Below are positions 44,223 to 52,983 of a stretch of 64,000 bases of DNA, piece after piece. Within the stretch, counting starts at the first letter, position 1. Each line of letters begins with the position of its first letter. The notes beneath the pieces were generated by a model. It was given only the letters and a program-made list of their open reading frames with translations, had not been told where the DNA came from and did no database searches. This DNA is from Chryseobacterium lathyri. Lineage in GTDB: Bacteria > Bacteroidota > Bacteroidia > Flavobacteriales > Weeksellaceae. The DNA is taken from contig NZ_JAUSSF010000002.1 in NCBI RefSeq assembly GCF_030812195.1, positions 496,001 to 560,000 of the forward strand, in the 5' to 3' direction. The position numbers and the translations under genes were made by a program.

Positions 44223-44966
44223 ATGTTAGAAATAAAAAACTTGCACGCCAAAATTGAAGATGGCGCAGAAATTTTAAAAGGTATTAATCTTGAAATAAAA
44301 CCGGGAGAAGTTCATGCGATCATGGGACCTAACGGAGCTGGAAAATCTACTCTTTCTTCTGTCATTGCAGGAAAAGAAGATTATGAAGTAACGGAAGGAG
44401 AAATTCTTTTTCAGGGAGAAAACATCAGCGAAGATGCTCCTGAAGACAGAGCGCATAAAGGGATCTTCCTTTCTTTCCAGTATCCAGTGGAAATTCCGGG
44501 GGTATCTGTAACCAACTTCATTAAAGCTGCTTTAAACGAAACAAGAAAAGCAAACGGACTGGATGAAATGCCGGCAAAAGAAATGCTTGCTCTTATCCGT
44601 GAAAAATCTGAGCAATTAGGCATCAAAAAAGATTTCCTTTCAAGATCACTGAACGAAGGTTTCTCCGGAGGTGAAAAGAAAAGAAACGAGATCTTCCAGA
44701 TGATGATGCTTAATCCTAAATTGGCGATCCTTGATGAGACTGATTCAGGATTAGATATTGATGCTTTAAGAATCGTTGCAGACGGTGTCAATCACTTTAA
44801 AAATGAAGGAAATGCAGTTCTTCTGATTACTCACTATCAGAGATTGCTTAACTATATCCAGCCTGACTTTGTTCACGTTCTTGCCAATGGAAAAATCATC
44901 AAAACCGGTGATAAATCCCTTGCTTTAGAGCTTGAAGAAAAAGGCTACGACTGGCTTCTTAACTAA
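44223..44966 (+). CDS. sufC: Fe-S cluster assembly ATPase SufC
   Basis: SufC is the ABC-type ATPase that drives the SufBC2D scaffold. The 247-residue protein has Walker [10 protein letters not shown] near residues 36-44, the SufC-type signature [10 protein letters not shown], Walker [13 protein letters not shown], and the switch His in LLITHYQR. Length is standard. It is separated from sufB by a GNAT gene and from sufD by 99 bp that include a small TGCGG/CCGCA hairpin (45012-45026). Confidence 0.97.
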   Translation: MLEIKNLHAKIEDGAEILKGINLEIKPGEVHAIMGPNGAGKSTLSSVIAGKEDYEVTEGEILFQGENISEDAPEDRAHKGIFLSFQYPVEIPGVSVTNFIKAALNETRKANGLDEMPAKEMLALIREKSEQLGIKKDFLSRSLNEGFSGGEKKRNEIFQMMMLNPKLAILDETDSGLDIDALRIVADGVNHFKNEGNAVLLITHYQRLLNYIQPDFVHVLANGKIIKTGDKSLALELEEKGYDWLLN

Positions 44967-45065
44967 GAAGAAACTCTTTTCAGCAGGGATTTTATCAATC
45001 CTTTCTGAACATGCGGAAAAACCGCAGTAAATATTATTATTTTTAAATATATAAAATAAGGTGTG

Positions 45066-46391
45066 ATGGCCGAAATATCAGTAATGGCTTTATACGATCA
45101 GATTATTGACAATCACGGTGAATTTTTGGAGAGCCTTCGTCACAGATTTCTGGATGGAGATAGACAAACTGCTCTTCAGAATTTCGAAAACTTAGGTTTT
45201 CCGACAAAAAAAGACGAAGAATATAAGTATACCAGCATAAAAGAGATCACAGAGAAAAACTACAATTTTTTCCCTAAGGAAAGTCATAATATTACCAAAG
45301 AACAGCTGGATCAGCTGCATCTGGGAGAAGAAAATTTTGACTGGATCGTTTTTGTGAACGGTAAGCTTCATAAAGAGCTTTCAAAAGTTTCTATAGAAAA
45401 TGTAGAATTCCTTTCATTCAACTATGCTTTGAATGATGAAAAACATAAAGAAGTATTTGACAAGTATTTCAATACCATTGCTTCTAAAGACACAGCTTTC
45501 ACGAACTTAAATCTTGCTTATTGCAAATACGGTTTCTTCTTGAAGGTTCCTAAAAATGTAGTGATCGAAAAACCGATCCATATTTTCTATATTTCTCAGA
45601 ATCAGGAAGAAAATACATTCTATAATACAAGAAATTTATTGATTGTAGAAGAAGGAGCAAAAGTAGAGGTGATAGAAAGTCACCATAATTTCGACAGTAC
45701 TTATGTACTGACAAATTCTGTAACGGAGATCTTTACTTCTCCTAATGCAAAAGCAGACTGGCACAAGCTTCAGAATGACAACAATACGTCGTATCTTATC
45801 GACAGCACTTTTGCAAGACAGGAAAAAGACAGCTTAACGACTGTAAACACCTTCTCTTTCGGAGGAAAACTGGTAAGAAACAATCTGGATTTCATTCATA
45901 ACGGAAGCAATATCAATTCGTTTATGAACGGAATCACCATCATTGGAAAAGATCAGCTGGTAGATCACCATACAGCAGTTCACCATAATTTCCCGAACTG
46001 TGAAAGTTACCAGAACTACAAAGGTATTTTCGATGGAAATGCACATGGTGTTTTCAACGGAAAGGTTTTTGTAGATAAGATTGCCCAGAAAACCAACGCT
46101 TATCAGCAAAACAACAATGTATTGCTAAGTGAAGGAGCTACTATTGATACCAAGCCTCAATTAGAGATCTTTGCTGATGATGTGAAATGCTCTCACGGCT
46201 GTACAGTAGGCCAGCTTAATGAAGATGCGCTGTTTTATTTAAGAGCCAGAGGAATCTCCAAGAAAGAAGCTCAGGCATTGCTTTTATATGCTTTTGCCAA
46301 TGATGCAATGCAGAACATTGACATTGAACCGCTTAAAGAAAAAATATCAAAACTTTTAGCTGAAAAGCTTCAGGTTGATATAGAATTTTAG
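45066..46391 (+). CDS. sufD: Fe-S cluster assembly protein SufD
   Basis: SufD is the second scaffold subunit, homologous to SufB. The 441-residue protein has the SufB/D C-terminal block: HHTAVHHNFPNCESYQNYKGIFDG, GVFNGKVFVDKIAQKTNAYQ and VKCSHGCTVGQLNEDALFYLRARGI, in which the His and Cys correspond to the SufD residues required for iron acquisition and the cluster interface. ATG 45066 is preferred over GTG 45063; ATG 45084 is another option. It ends the operon and is followed by a strong terminator. No sufS or sufE follows. Confidence 0.95.
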   Translation: MAEISVMALYDQIIDNHGEFLESLRHRFLDGDRQTALQNFENLGFPTKKDEEYKYTSIKEITEKNYNFFPKESHNITKEQLDQLHLGEENFDWIVFVNGKLHKELSKVSIENVEFLSFNYALNDEKHKEVFDKYFNTIASKDTAFTNLNLAYCKYGFFLKVPKNVVIEKPIHIFYISQNQEENTFYNTRNLLIVEEGAKVEVIESHHNFDSTYVLTNSVTEIFTSPNAKADWHKLQNDNNTSYLIDSTFARQEKDSLTTVNTFSFGGKLVRNNLDFIHNGSNINSFMNGITIIGKDQLVDHHTAVHHNFPNCESYQNYKGIFDGNAHGVFNGKVFVDKIAQKTNAYQQNNNVLLSEGATIDTKPQLEIFADDVKCSHGCTVGQLNEDALFYLRARGISKKEAQALLLYAFANDAMQNIDIEPLKEKISKLLAEKLQVDIEF

Positions 46392-46411
46392 ACTTATATA
46401 AATTGATACCC

Positions 46412-46442
46412 AAAAAAGCACTTCGGACTGAAGTGCTTTTTT
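46412..46442. terminator. Terminator between sufD and the DUF3078 gene
   Basis: A 13-bp inverted repeat (AAAAAAGCACTTC / GAAGTGCTTTTTT) with a 5-nt loop lies between convergent genes and can work in both directions. Half of it reappears at 47567. Confidence 0.9.
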
Positions 46443-46463
46443 ATTTTTATATACTGTCTGAAG

Positions 46464-47384
46464 TTATTTCAACCAGGACTGATTATCTTTTTTATCAGAG
46501 CGTTTTTTCCCGTTATCTATATTATACGCAAATCCTACTCCCAAAGTCTGTTTAAGCTGTGTTTTTTGGATTTGGTTGTGATCATATAACAGATCCAGCG
46601 TAATATTCGTTGAAATAAACTTGTTGATCTTCATATTAAGGATTCCGCTGTATCCAAGGACCAGATGATCAGGATGGTCAAGATAGTTTGAAAATACCGA
46701 TGCAGTATTGGTCAGGTTAATATTCTCCATGATCTTGATCTTATAGATAGCCGTACCAAGGAAACCGAACTGGAACAGTGAAACGTCGCCGTCATTTTTA
46801 AGGCCATAGGTCCCTGCGGTCTGAAGGTCTTCATCCAGAACAAACGTCCACCTGGCATTGGCCGGACGAAGCGTCATTGTAAAATTGTCATTGGGACGAT
46901 ACGTTACACCGGCACCGATATTCAGGTATCCCGGAGCCATAAAATTGGAGATCTTTTTAGCATCAGGATTATTTCCATCCTCATAGCCTCCGGCAAACTG
47001 GGTCTGAAGACCAATCCCGCCTGAAAGATACCAGTTCTTGACAAACTCACGCCCATAATTAGTTGACAGGTTGATCACATCCTGTGTCTTTCTTGTTCCG
47101 ATGCCTTTTGTATTATTCTGTCCGTAACCCAGAATGATGATATTTTCCCAGAGATCTTTACCTTTTTCATAAGTAAGGTTATAATTGACTCCGGCAAGCC
47201 ATCCTACATTGTTGGCTCCTCCGCCAACCCAATTGGAGAACGCAGCCTGGTTGAGCATTAATGTATTCTGCCCCTGGATAGACCATGCTTTTATGGTATC
47301 TGCTGTAGCAGCATCAGTTTTGACCTCCTGAGCCATTGCGCTGATTCCAAAAGAAATGGAAGCGGCCAATAAAAGTTTTTTCAT
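46464..47384 (-). CDS. DUF3078-family outer-membrane protein, copy 1
   Basis: The 306-residue protein has a signal peptide (about 1-18, ending AMAQ) and a beta-strand-rich body with the DUF3078 hallmarks: LMLNQAAFSNWVGGGANNVGW, LGYGQNNTKGIGTRKTQD and SNFMAPGYLNIGAG. The strand pattern and aromatic girdles suggest an outer-membrane barrel, with no known function. It is very similar to the neighbouring copy at 47602, so this is a recent tandem duplication that includes the promoter (TATTTTTG on the minus strand at 47403-47410) and part of the terminator. Confidence 0.88.
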   Translation of the reverse strand: MKKLLLAASISFGISAMAQEVKTDAATADTIKAWSIQGQNTLMLNQAAFSNWVGGGANNVGWLAGVNYNLTYEKGKDLWENIIILGYGQNNTKGIGTRKTQDVINLSTNYGREFVKNWYLSGGIGLQTQFAGGYEDGNNPDAKKISNFMAPGYLNIGAGVTYRPNDNFTMTLRPANARWTFVLDEDLQTAGTYGLKNDGDVSLFQFGFLGTAIYKIKIMENINLTNTASVFSNYLDHPDHLVLGYSGILNMKINKFISTNITLDLLYDHNQIQKTQLKQTLGVGFAYNIDNGKKRSDKKDNQSWLK

Positions 47385-47402
47385 AAGTAAGGATTTTCGT
47401 TA

Positions 47403-47410
47403 CAAAAATA
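47403..47410 (-). promoter_or_regulatory. Promoter -7 element of DUF3078 copy 1
   Basis: TATTTTTG on the minus strand lies 18 nt before the ATG. The surrounding sequence is nearly the same as at 48550, in front of copy 2. Confidence 0.55.
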
Positions 47411-47566
47411 TACATATAATTTTTGTTAAAAAACTAATCACTCGCAATTGAAATATTAAATTGGTATTTAATGCATTAAAAGACTGCGAAATACATCTTG
47501 AAAACAGTCAAAGTGAACTTATCCCTACTTAAAATCACTATATACTATTGTAAAAAGACACCCCAT

Positions 47567-47585
47567 ACTGAAGTGCTTTGTTATT
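47567..47585. repeat. Duplicated half-terminator after DUF3078 copy 2
   Basis: ACTGAAGTGCTTT followed by GTTATT repeats the right arm and T-run of the terminator at 46427-46445. The left arm is missing, so it probably does not terminate. It marks the boundary of the tandem duplication. Confidence 0.6.
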
Positions 47586-47601
47586 AAACTGAAATTATAA
47601 T

Positions 47602-48528
47602 CTATTTTTTAAACCACCACTGGCTGTCTTTACGGTCTGAACGTTTTACCCCGTTATTCAAAGTATAGGCAAATCCTATCCCCAGAGTTTGTTTCAGCTG
47701 CGTTTTCTGGATCTGATTATGATCATACAGGAGGTCTACTGTAACATTGGATGATATAAACTTATTGACTTTAAAGTTTAAAACAGCCCCGTAAGCAAGA
47801 ACCAATCTTTCCGGATGATCAAGGTAATTGGAGAATACAGAAGCTGTATTCGTTATATGAACATTCTCCATCAGTTTTACTTTGTATAAAGCTGTGCCCA
47901 GAAAACCGAACTGCAAAAGTGAAGTATCTCCGTCATTTTTCAAACCGTAGCTTCCTGCGAACTGCAAGTCCTTATCCAGCACGAAAGTCCATCTGGCATT
48001 GATAGGACGCATGGTTACCGTAAGATTGTCATTAGGCCTGTATGTGATACCCATACCGAGGTTCAGATAACCGGGAGCCATAAAATTGGAGATTTTTTTA
48101 GCTGCCGGATTATTTCCATCTTCATATCCCTTGTAAAATTGTGACTGTAATCCTGCCCCAGCAGAAAAATACCAGCTTTTGGAGAATTTTCGCCCATAAT
48201 TTGTGGAAATATTCATTACATCCTGTGTTTTCCGTACGCCAAGTCCTTTAGTATCATTCTGCCCATAATCCAGGGCAATAATATTTTCCCACAGATCCTT
48301 GTCTTTTTCATAGGTAAGGTTGTAATTCACTCCGGCAAGCCATCCTACATTGTTGGCACCTCCGCCCACCCAGTTTGAAAAAGCAGCCTGATTGATCATC
48401 AGAGTATTTTTACCTAATACCGACCAGTATTTTACCGTATCCACGACTACTGAATCTTTTTTCAATTCTTCTTGTGCACTTGCATAAATCCCCATAGAAA
48501 AGGAAAGAATCAATAAAAACTTCTTCAT
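47602..48528 (-). CDS. DUF3078-family outer-membrane protein, copy 2
   Basis: This 308-residue paralogue of the gene at 46464 shares the signal peptide type and long identical blocks such as AAFSNWVGGGANNVGWLAGV, NFMAPGYLN and the C-terminal DHNQIQKTQLKQTLG. Differences are scattered, mostly conservative, as expected after selection on both copies. The function of DUF3078 is unknown; an outer-membrane barrel is inferred. The two genes have separate promoters (this one at 48550-48557) and are therefore probably regulated similarly but transcribed separately. Confidence 0.88.
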   Translation of the reverse strand: MKKFLLILSFSMGIYASAQEELKKDSVVVDTVKYWSVLGKNTLMINQAAFSNWVGGGANNVGWLAGVNYNLTYEKDKDLWENIIALDYGQNDTKGLGVRKTQDVMNISTNYGRKFSKSWYFSAGAGLQSQFYKGYEDGNNPAAKKISNFMAPGYLNLGMGITYRPNDNLTVTMRPINARWTFVLDKDLQFAGSYGLKNDGDTSLLQFGFLGTALYKVKLMENVHITNTASVFSNYLDHPERLVLAYGAVLNFKVNKFISSNVTVDLLYDHNQIQKTQLKQTLGIGFAYTLNNGVKRSDRKDSQWWFKK

Positions 48529-48549
48529 TATTTTACATGATTTTCATTA

Positions 48550-48557
48550 CAAAAATA
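48550..48557 (-). promoter_or_regulatory. Promoter -7 element of DUF3078 copy 2
   Basis: TATTTTTG on the minus strand lies 21 nt before the ATG. Flanking bases match the copy 1 promoter region. The rest of the 254-bp gap up to 48783 shows no gene. Confidence 0.55.
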
Positions 48558-48782
48558 TTAATATAATTTTTTTTAAGCGATATTAGCCTATAAAAAGCTT
48601 TAAACAGATTAAAATCTCTTCAACATCCAAAAACAGGCCAGTTTAATACATTCAATGTCAAAATATTAGGTCCTGCATTTAAAAATTGAAACCTTTTGTC
48701 TCAAAATAAACACCTCACTTTTAAATACATCGACAAATTTTCCGAAATTTATCGTTGGCTTTTGATTTGACGTAACCTCGAC

Positions 48783-49550
48783 ATGTTTAAAAATATAATT
48801 TCCAAAAGAGCTGTTATTATCCCTTTGCTGATGCTTTCGGCCATGTGGTTCGGCTACTTTCTGCAGATGCAGGGCTTTTTTCAAAGCTGTTTTGGGGCCA
48901 TTATACCTCTATTACCGGAAGGCTTACTGGGAGTCATCACCTCCCCTCTTCTACATGGAAATATTGATCATATCATAAGCAATTCTATCCCGGTAGCTGT
49001 TCTTCTGTTTCTTTTATATCAGTTCTATCCGTTAGTCGCCAATAAAGTCTTTATTATCGGCTGGCTGGCAACAGGGATGCTGGTCTGGCTGCTGCCTCCG
49101 ATAGATATCCTCACCGGCGACTATATGTATACCTGCACCATTGGAGCCAGCGGAGTGGTGTATGTTCTTGCCTTCTTTCTGTTCTTCAGCGGAGTTTTCA
49201 AATGGAACATGAAGCTTCTCACCATATCGCTGCTTGTTGTTTTGTATTACGGCAGCCTGGTTTGGGGCATGTTTCCAGAAGAGTTATTTTACAATCTTCA
49301 GGAACCAAGCAAAATATCATGGCAGGCCCATCTTTCAGGAGCGGTTGTGGGAAGCATCATCGCTTTTGCCTTTAAAAATGTGGGCGACAGGAAAAAGAAA
49401 TACATCTGGGAATTCCCGAACTATTACAGCGAAAAAGATGATAAGCTGTGGCAGGAGTACAAGGAAAATCACCCGGAGGATTTTCTGGAACTGCCTTATA
49501 AAAAAAGAGACGATATCTGGGATCATTTGGATGAATTAAGAAAAAAATAA
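48783..49550 (+). CDS. Rhomboid-family intramembrane serine protease
   Basis: The 255-residue protein has about six membrane helices. TIGASGVVY contains the catalytic Ser123, and WQAHLSGAVVG in the last helix contains His183, matching the Ser-His dyad of rhomboids. SPLLHGNIDHIISN (residues 54-67) is the L1-loop/helix 2 motif. A charged cytoplasmic tail of about 60 residues follows (YIWEFPNYYSEKDDKLWQ onward), ending in KRDDIWDHLDELRKK. The substrate is unknown. It is 33 bp before dprA with a -7 element in between, so the two may be independent. Confidence 0.9.
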   Translation: MFKNIISKRAVIIPLLMLSAMWFGYFLQMQGFFQSCFGAIIPLLPEGLLGVITSPLLHGNIDHIISNSIPVAVLLFLLYQFYPLVANKVFIIGWLATGMLVWLLPPIDILTGDYMYTCTIGASGVVYVLAFFLFFSGVFKWNMKLLTISLLVVLYYGSLVWGMFPEELFYNLQEPSKISWQAHLSGAVVGSIIAFAFKNVGDRKKKYIWEFPNYYSEKDDKLWQEYKENHPEDFLELPYKKRDDIWDHLDELRKK

Positions 49551-49562
49551 AACTTATTTCAT

Positions 49563-49570
49563 TACATTTG
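49563..49570 (+). promoter_or_regulatory. Promoter -7 element of dprA
   Basis: TACATTTG fits TAnnTTTG and ends 13 nt before the dprA ATG. No exact -33 TTG at the usual distance. Confidence 0.4.
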
Positions 49571-49583
49571 AAAAAAAACACAC

Positions 49584-50693
49584 ATGATCACTGAAGAACA
49601 TCTCTATGCAATCGCGCTGCGCGAATGCAGCCTGATCGGAGATATTAACTTTCAAAAACTTATCCGGACATTTGGAAGTGCTGAAGAAGCCTGGAAGAAA
49701 GCAAAAAAGGAATTCAGCAAAAAAGATGGTATAGGAAAGAAAACTGTAGCAAATATCGGAAATGAAGAATATCTAAAATTCGCAGAAACCGAGATTAAAT
49801 TCTGCGAAAAGAACAATATCCGTATCAGGCTACGACATCTTAAAGAGCTTCCTTACCTGCTCTGTGAATGCGAAGATGCTCCCGCAATTCTCTATCAAAA
49901 AGGAAATTTTGACGATTCCCTACAGAAGATCAGCATTGTAGGAACACGGAATATGACTTCTTACGGCAAACAATTCATCGGGGACTTCTTCGAAACCTCA
50001 CAGTCTTCTAAATACATATCTGTCAGCGGATTAGCTCTTGGCGTTGACAAAGAGGTTCACGAGCAGTCTATTCAGTTTAAAATTCCTACCATGGCAGTTC
50101 TCGCTCACGGTTTCCATACGCTGTATCCTTCCAAAAACAAAAAACTGTCTGAAAAAATCCTGCAGGAAGGCGGTAGTTTGATAACAGAATTTAATTCATC
50201 CCGAAAGCCGGACCGTGAAAATTTCATTCAAAGAAACAGAATCATAGCCGGAATTTCTCCTTCAACGATAGTGGTAGAAACAGGTTTTGGAGGAGGTTCA
50301 ATAAGTACCGCATCCTTTGCCAACGACTATAACCGTGAAGTTTTCGCCCTTCCGGGAAAGATAACGGATCCATACAGCCAGGGATGTAATAAGCTGATTT
50401 TCCAGAATAAAGCAGCTGCCATTTCTACGGTTAAGGATCTTATAGATTCAATTGGGCTCAGTCATTCAAAAGAGAAAGTAGCGGAACTGTTTCCATACAG
50501 CGAAACAGAAATACAGCTTACTGACACTCAGAAAACCGTATACCAGTCGATAAAAGCCCATCCTCAGGTATCTCTGGATGATCTCGCCCAGATGATTTCG
50601 GTTCCTTCTTATAAAATTCTTCCTATAATTTTAGAATTAGAGCTTTTAGGGAAACTAAAATCGTTTTCCGGGAGGCAATTCATGGCAATTTGA
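49584..50693 (+). CDS. dprA: DNA-processing protein DprA (Smf)
   Basis: DprA loads RecA onto incoming single-stranded DNA during natural transformation. The 369-residue protein has a helical N-terminal HhH/SAM-like domain. A Rossmann-like domain contains SIVGTRNMTSYG, SGLALGVDKEVHE, LAHGFHTLYPSKNKKL and ITEFNSSRKPDRENFIQRNRIIAGIS. A C-terminal winged-helix domain follows (LTDTQKTVYQSIKAHPQVSLDDLAQMI). All core motifs are intact. Competence genes are not adjacent. Housekeeping roles are common, so competence cannot be inferred. Confidence 0.95.
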   Translation: MITEEHLYAIALRECSLIGDINFQKLIRTFGSAEEAWKKAKKEFSKKDGIGKKTVANIGNEEYLKFAETEIKFCEKNNIRIRLRHLKELPYLLCECEDAPAILYQKGNFDDSLQKISIVGTRNMTSYGKQFIGDFFETSQSSKYISVSGLALGVDKEVHEQSIQFKIPTMAVLAHGFHTLYPSKNKKLSEKILQEGGSLITEFNSSRKPDRENFIQRNRIIAGISPSTIVVETGFGGGSISTASFANDYNREVFALPGKITDPYSQGCNKLIFQNKAAAISTVKDLIDSIGLSHSKEKVAELFPYSETEIQLTDTQKTVYQSIKAHPQVSLDDLAQMISVPSYKILPIILELELLGKLKSFSGRQFMAI

Positions 50694-50827
50694 GAATTAA
50701 CGATTTCTTAATATTGCATTATTTGAGACTTAACTTTTAATATTTAATAAAATTTGATCGCAAATTATCAATTTAATAATATTTCGAAACATTATTATTT
50801 AATTTTAAATAATGTTGAAATACAGTG

Positions 50828-50857
50828 TTGTGAATCTTGAAAAAAAAATTAAATTTG
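50828..50857 (+). promoter_or_regulatory. Promoter of gdhA
   Basis: TTG at 50828-50830 and TAAATTTG at 50850-50857 are separated by exactly 19 nt, the consensus spacing. The ATG follows 26 nt later. The upstream 130 bp is AT-rich with no gene. Confidence 0.75.
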
Positions 50858-50883
50858 TTGACAATAATATTCAACCCTAATAT

Positions 50884-52242
50884 ATGGAACAATATAATAT
50901 TGACCAGAAAATCCAGGAGTTTATTGCCAAGATTGAAGCAAAAAATCCTAATGAACCAGAATTTTTACAAGCCGTAAAAGAAGTAGCTGTGACTGTAATT
51001 CCGTTTATTATGACCAAGAAGGAATATACAGGAATGAAGCTTTTAGAAAGAATGGCTGAAGCTGAAAGAATCATTATCTTCAGAGTTCCATGGGTTGATG
51101 ATAAAGGAGAGATCCAGGTCAACAGAGGTTTCAGAATTCAGATGAACTCTGCGATCGGACCATACAAGGGAGGAATCCGTTTCCATCCTACTGTAAACCT
51201 TTCAGTTCTTAAATTTTTAGCCTTCGAACAGGTATTTAAGAATTCATTGACTACCCTTCCAATGGGAGGAGGTAAAGGAGGTTCAGATTTCGATCCACAA
51301 GGAAAATCTGATATGGAAGTAATGCGTTTCTGCCAGGCTTTCATGACTGAATTATGCAAGCATATTGGTCCTGAAACAGATGTACCTGCAGGAGATATTG
51401 GTGTAGGAGCAAGAGAGATTGGATATCTTTTCGGACAATACAAAAAAATAAGAAACGAATTTACCGGAGTACTTACAGGAAAAGGTCTTGCTTATGGAGG
51501 TTCACTTATCCGTCCAGAAGCTACAGGCTACGGTGTAGTATACTTCGCAGAGCAAATGCTTAAAACGATCAACGAGACTTTCAAGGATAAAACTGTAAGC
51601 GTATCAGGTTTTGGAAATGTAGCCTGGGGAGTAATCAAAAAGGCAACTGAGCTTGGTGCTAAAGTAGTAACAATTTCTGGGCCGGATGGTTATATCTATG
51701 ATAAAGACGGTATCAGCGGAGAAAAAATCGATTATTTATTAGAACTTAGATCTTCAGGAAACAACAGAGCTGAAGATTATGCTAAAAAATATCCTTCTGC
51801 TGAATTCCACGCCGGAAAACGTCCTTGGGAAGTGAAATGTGATGTAGCATTCCCTTCTGCAACCCAAAACGAACTGGATCTTGAAGATGCTAAAGTTTTG
51901 GTAGAAAACGGATGTCTTTGTGTTACTGAAGCAGCAAATATGCCTTCTACTTTAGACGCCATCAACTATTTCCTGGATAATAAAATATTGTTCTCACCTG
52001 GTAAGGCTTCCAACGCCGGAGGTGTTGCCACTTCAGGTCTTGAGATGACGCAGAACTCTATCCGTCTTAACTGGACTTCTGAAGAGGTTGATGCAAGACT
52101 GAAGGAGATCATGATCGGGATTCATAAAGCTTGCAGAGACTACGGAAAAGACGAAGATGGCTACGTAAACTATGTGAAAGGTGCAAATATTGCAGGATTC
52201 GTAAAAGTTGCGGAAGCAATGCTGGCTCAAGGAGTGGTATAA
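50884..52242 (+). CDS. gdhA: NADP-specific glutamate dehydrogenase
   Basis: GdhA reversibly aminates 2-oxoglutarate to glutamate and assimilates ammonium. The 452-residue hexameric-type enzyme shows RGFRIQMNSAIGPYKGGIRFHP and the catalytic-lysine region PMGGGKGGSDFDP. DVPAGDIGVGAREIGY and the Rossmann-type VSVSGFGNVAWGVI follow. Length and motifs match the NADP class. It has a very clear promoter and a rho-independent terminator just past its stop. Single gene. Confidence 0.96.
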   Translation: MEQYNIDQKIQEFIAKIEAKNPNEPEFLQAVKEVAVTVIPFIMTKKEYTGMKLLERMAEAERIIIFRVPWVDDKGEIQVNRGFRIQMNSAIGPYKGGIRFHPTVNLSVLKFLAFEQVFKNSLTTLPMGGGKGGSDFDPQGKSDMEVMRFCQAFMTELCKHIGPETDVPAGDIGVGAREIGYLFGQYKKIRNEFTGVLTGKGLAYGGSLIRPEATGYGVVYFAEQMLKTINETFKDKTVSVSGFGNVAWGVIKKATELGAKVVTISGPDGYIYDKDGISGEKIDYLLELRSSGNNRAEDYAKKYPSAEFHAGKRPWEVKCDVAFPSATQNELDLEDAKVLVENGCLCVTEAANMPSTLDAINYFLDNKILFSPGKASNAGGVATSGLEMTQNSIRLNWTSEEVDARLKEIMIGIHKACRDYGKDEDGYVNYVKGANIAGFVKVAEAMLAQGVV

Positions 52243-52250
52243 AAATAAAC

Positions 52251-52280
52251 AAAGGTTGGGAAATTCCCAGCCTTTTTTGA
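52251..52280 (+). terminator. Intrinsic terminator of gdhA
   Basis: AAAGGTTGGG / CCCAGCCTTT (10-bp stem, one G-U pair) is followed by a T run, 9 bp past the stop. Confidence 0.85.
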
Positions 52281-52320
52281 TATAGCCTGTTCCCGGGATA
52301 ATGGGAAAAAAGTAAAAAGT

Positions 52321-52478
52321 GAAAGGAGAAAGCGCAGTATTTATACTGTGCTTTTTTATTTTTACAGGATGAAAACACCTTCAAAAATATAAACGATATT
52401 CTTTTGTTTCCTGATGAAATTCAACAAAAACTTATAGAATTGAGAGAAACCATTCATAGTACAAGTCAAAGCCCATGA
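52321..52478 (+). pseudogene. Possible gene remnant: open frame with no start codon
   Basis: Between the gdhA terminator and the small secreted protein there is an open frame of about 50 codons, from after a TGA at 52320-52322 to the TGA at 52476-52478. It has no ATG. The last 38 codons read like a real protein end (DILLFPDEIQQKLIELRETI) with two amphipathic helices. A hairpin of terminator type (52330-52353) overlaps the front part. It may be the relic of a helical protein, or chance. I do not recognise the family. Confidence 0.3.
52330..52358 (+). terminator. Second hairpin with T run after gdhA
   Basis: AAGCGCAGTAT / ATACTGTGCTT forms an 11-bp stem with one G-U pair and is followed by TTTTT. 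It may be a backup terminator. Confidence 0.6.
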
Positions 52479-52490
52479 GATAAATCAGAA

Positions 52491-52516
52491 AATCCTGAGA
52501 CATTCATCTCAGGATT
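52491..52516 (-). terminator. Terminator of the Asn-rich small protein
   Basis: AATCCTGAGA / TCTCAGGATT is a 10-bp perfect inverted repeat with a 6-nt loop. The same stem recurs at 52933, after the other small secreted protein. Confidence 0.75.
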
Positions 52517-52538
52517 CCCCTTCTGTATGTACCATTTA

Positions 52539-52805
52539 TTAATTTTTCTTTTTCATTTTTCTGTCACCTTTTACAGCATCTCTATTTTTCGAATTGGTGG
52601 TATCGGTTTTTGCCTTATCCCAGCCGTTGTTGCTGTTAGTATTATCCATATTATTGTTGTTATTCATAGTACTGTTGTCATTCCTCATATCCCGATTGCT
52701 CTTGGTGGTATCGGATCTCATGGTGTCTCTTTTCTGTGGGGTTACTTGTGCCGAAACAGCTACTGTTCCTACTAATAATGCTGTTGCTAAAATTAACTTT
52801 TTCAT
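52539..52805 (-). CDS. Small secreted Asn/Thr/Lys-rich low-complexity protein
   Basis: The 88-residue protein has a clear signal peptide (about 1-20, ending VSAQ) and a mature part made almost wholly of Asn, Met, Asp, Thr, Lys and Ser (a run of five Asn near residue 50). It ends in KMKKKN. No domain is recognisable. The signal peptide and terminator resemble those of the gene at 52984, so the two are probably duplicated units that diverged. Such proteins may be periplasmic, disordered and stress-related, but the role is unknown. Confidence 0.65.
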   Translation of the reverse strand: MKKLILATALLVGTVAVSAQVTPQKRDTMRSDTTKSNRDMRNDNSTMNNNNNMDNTNSNNGWDKAKTDTTNSKNRDAVKGDRKMKKKN

Positions 52806-52932
52806 AATATTAATAATTTAAATGATATTATGTTAAATACAATTTTTATACTAAAATATTCTATAAGTTACTGTTTTAACGTGATTTATAATTTCTTAAG
52901 ACAATTTAAATTATAAACCTCTCAGAATAAAA

Positions 52933-52958
52933 AATCCTGAGATAAATATCTCAGGATT
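52933..52958 (-). terminator. Terminator of the Thr/Gln/Ala-rich small protein
   Basis: AATCCTGAGATA / TATCTCAGGATT is a 12-bp perfect inverted repeat with a 2-nt loop. It shares the AATCCTGAGA core with the terminator at 52491. Confidence 0.75.
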
Positions 52959-52983
52959 CCCTTTCTACTTTGCTCAATATTTA

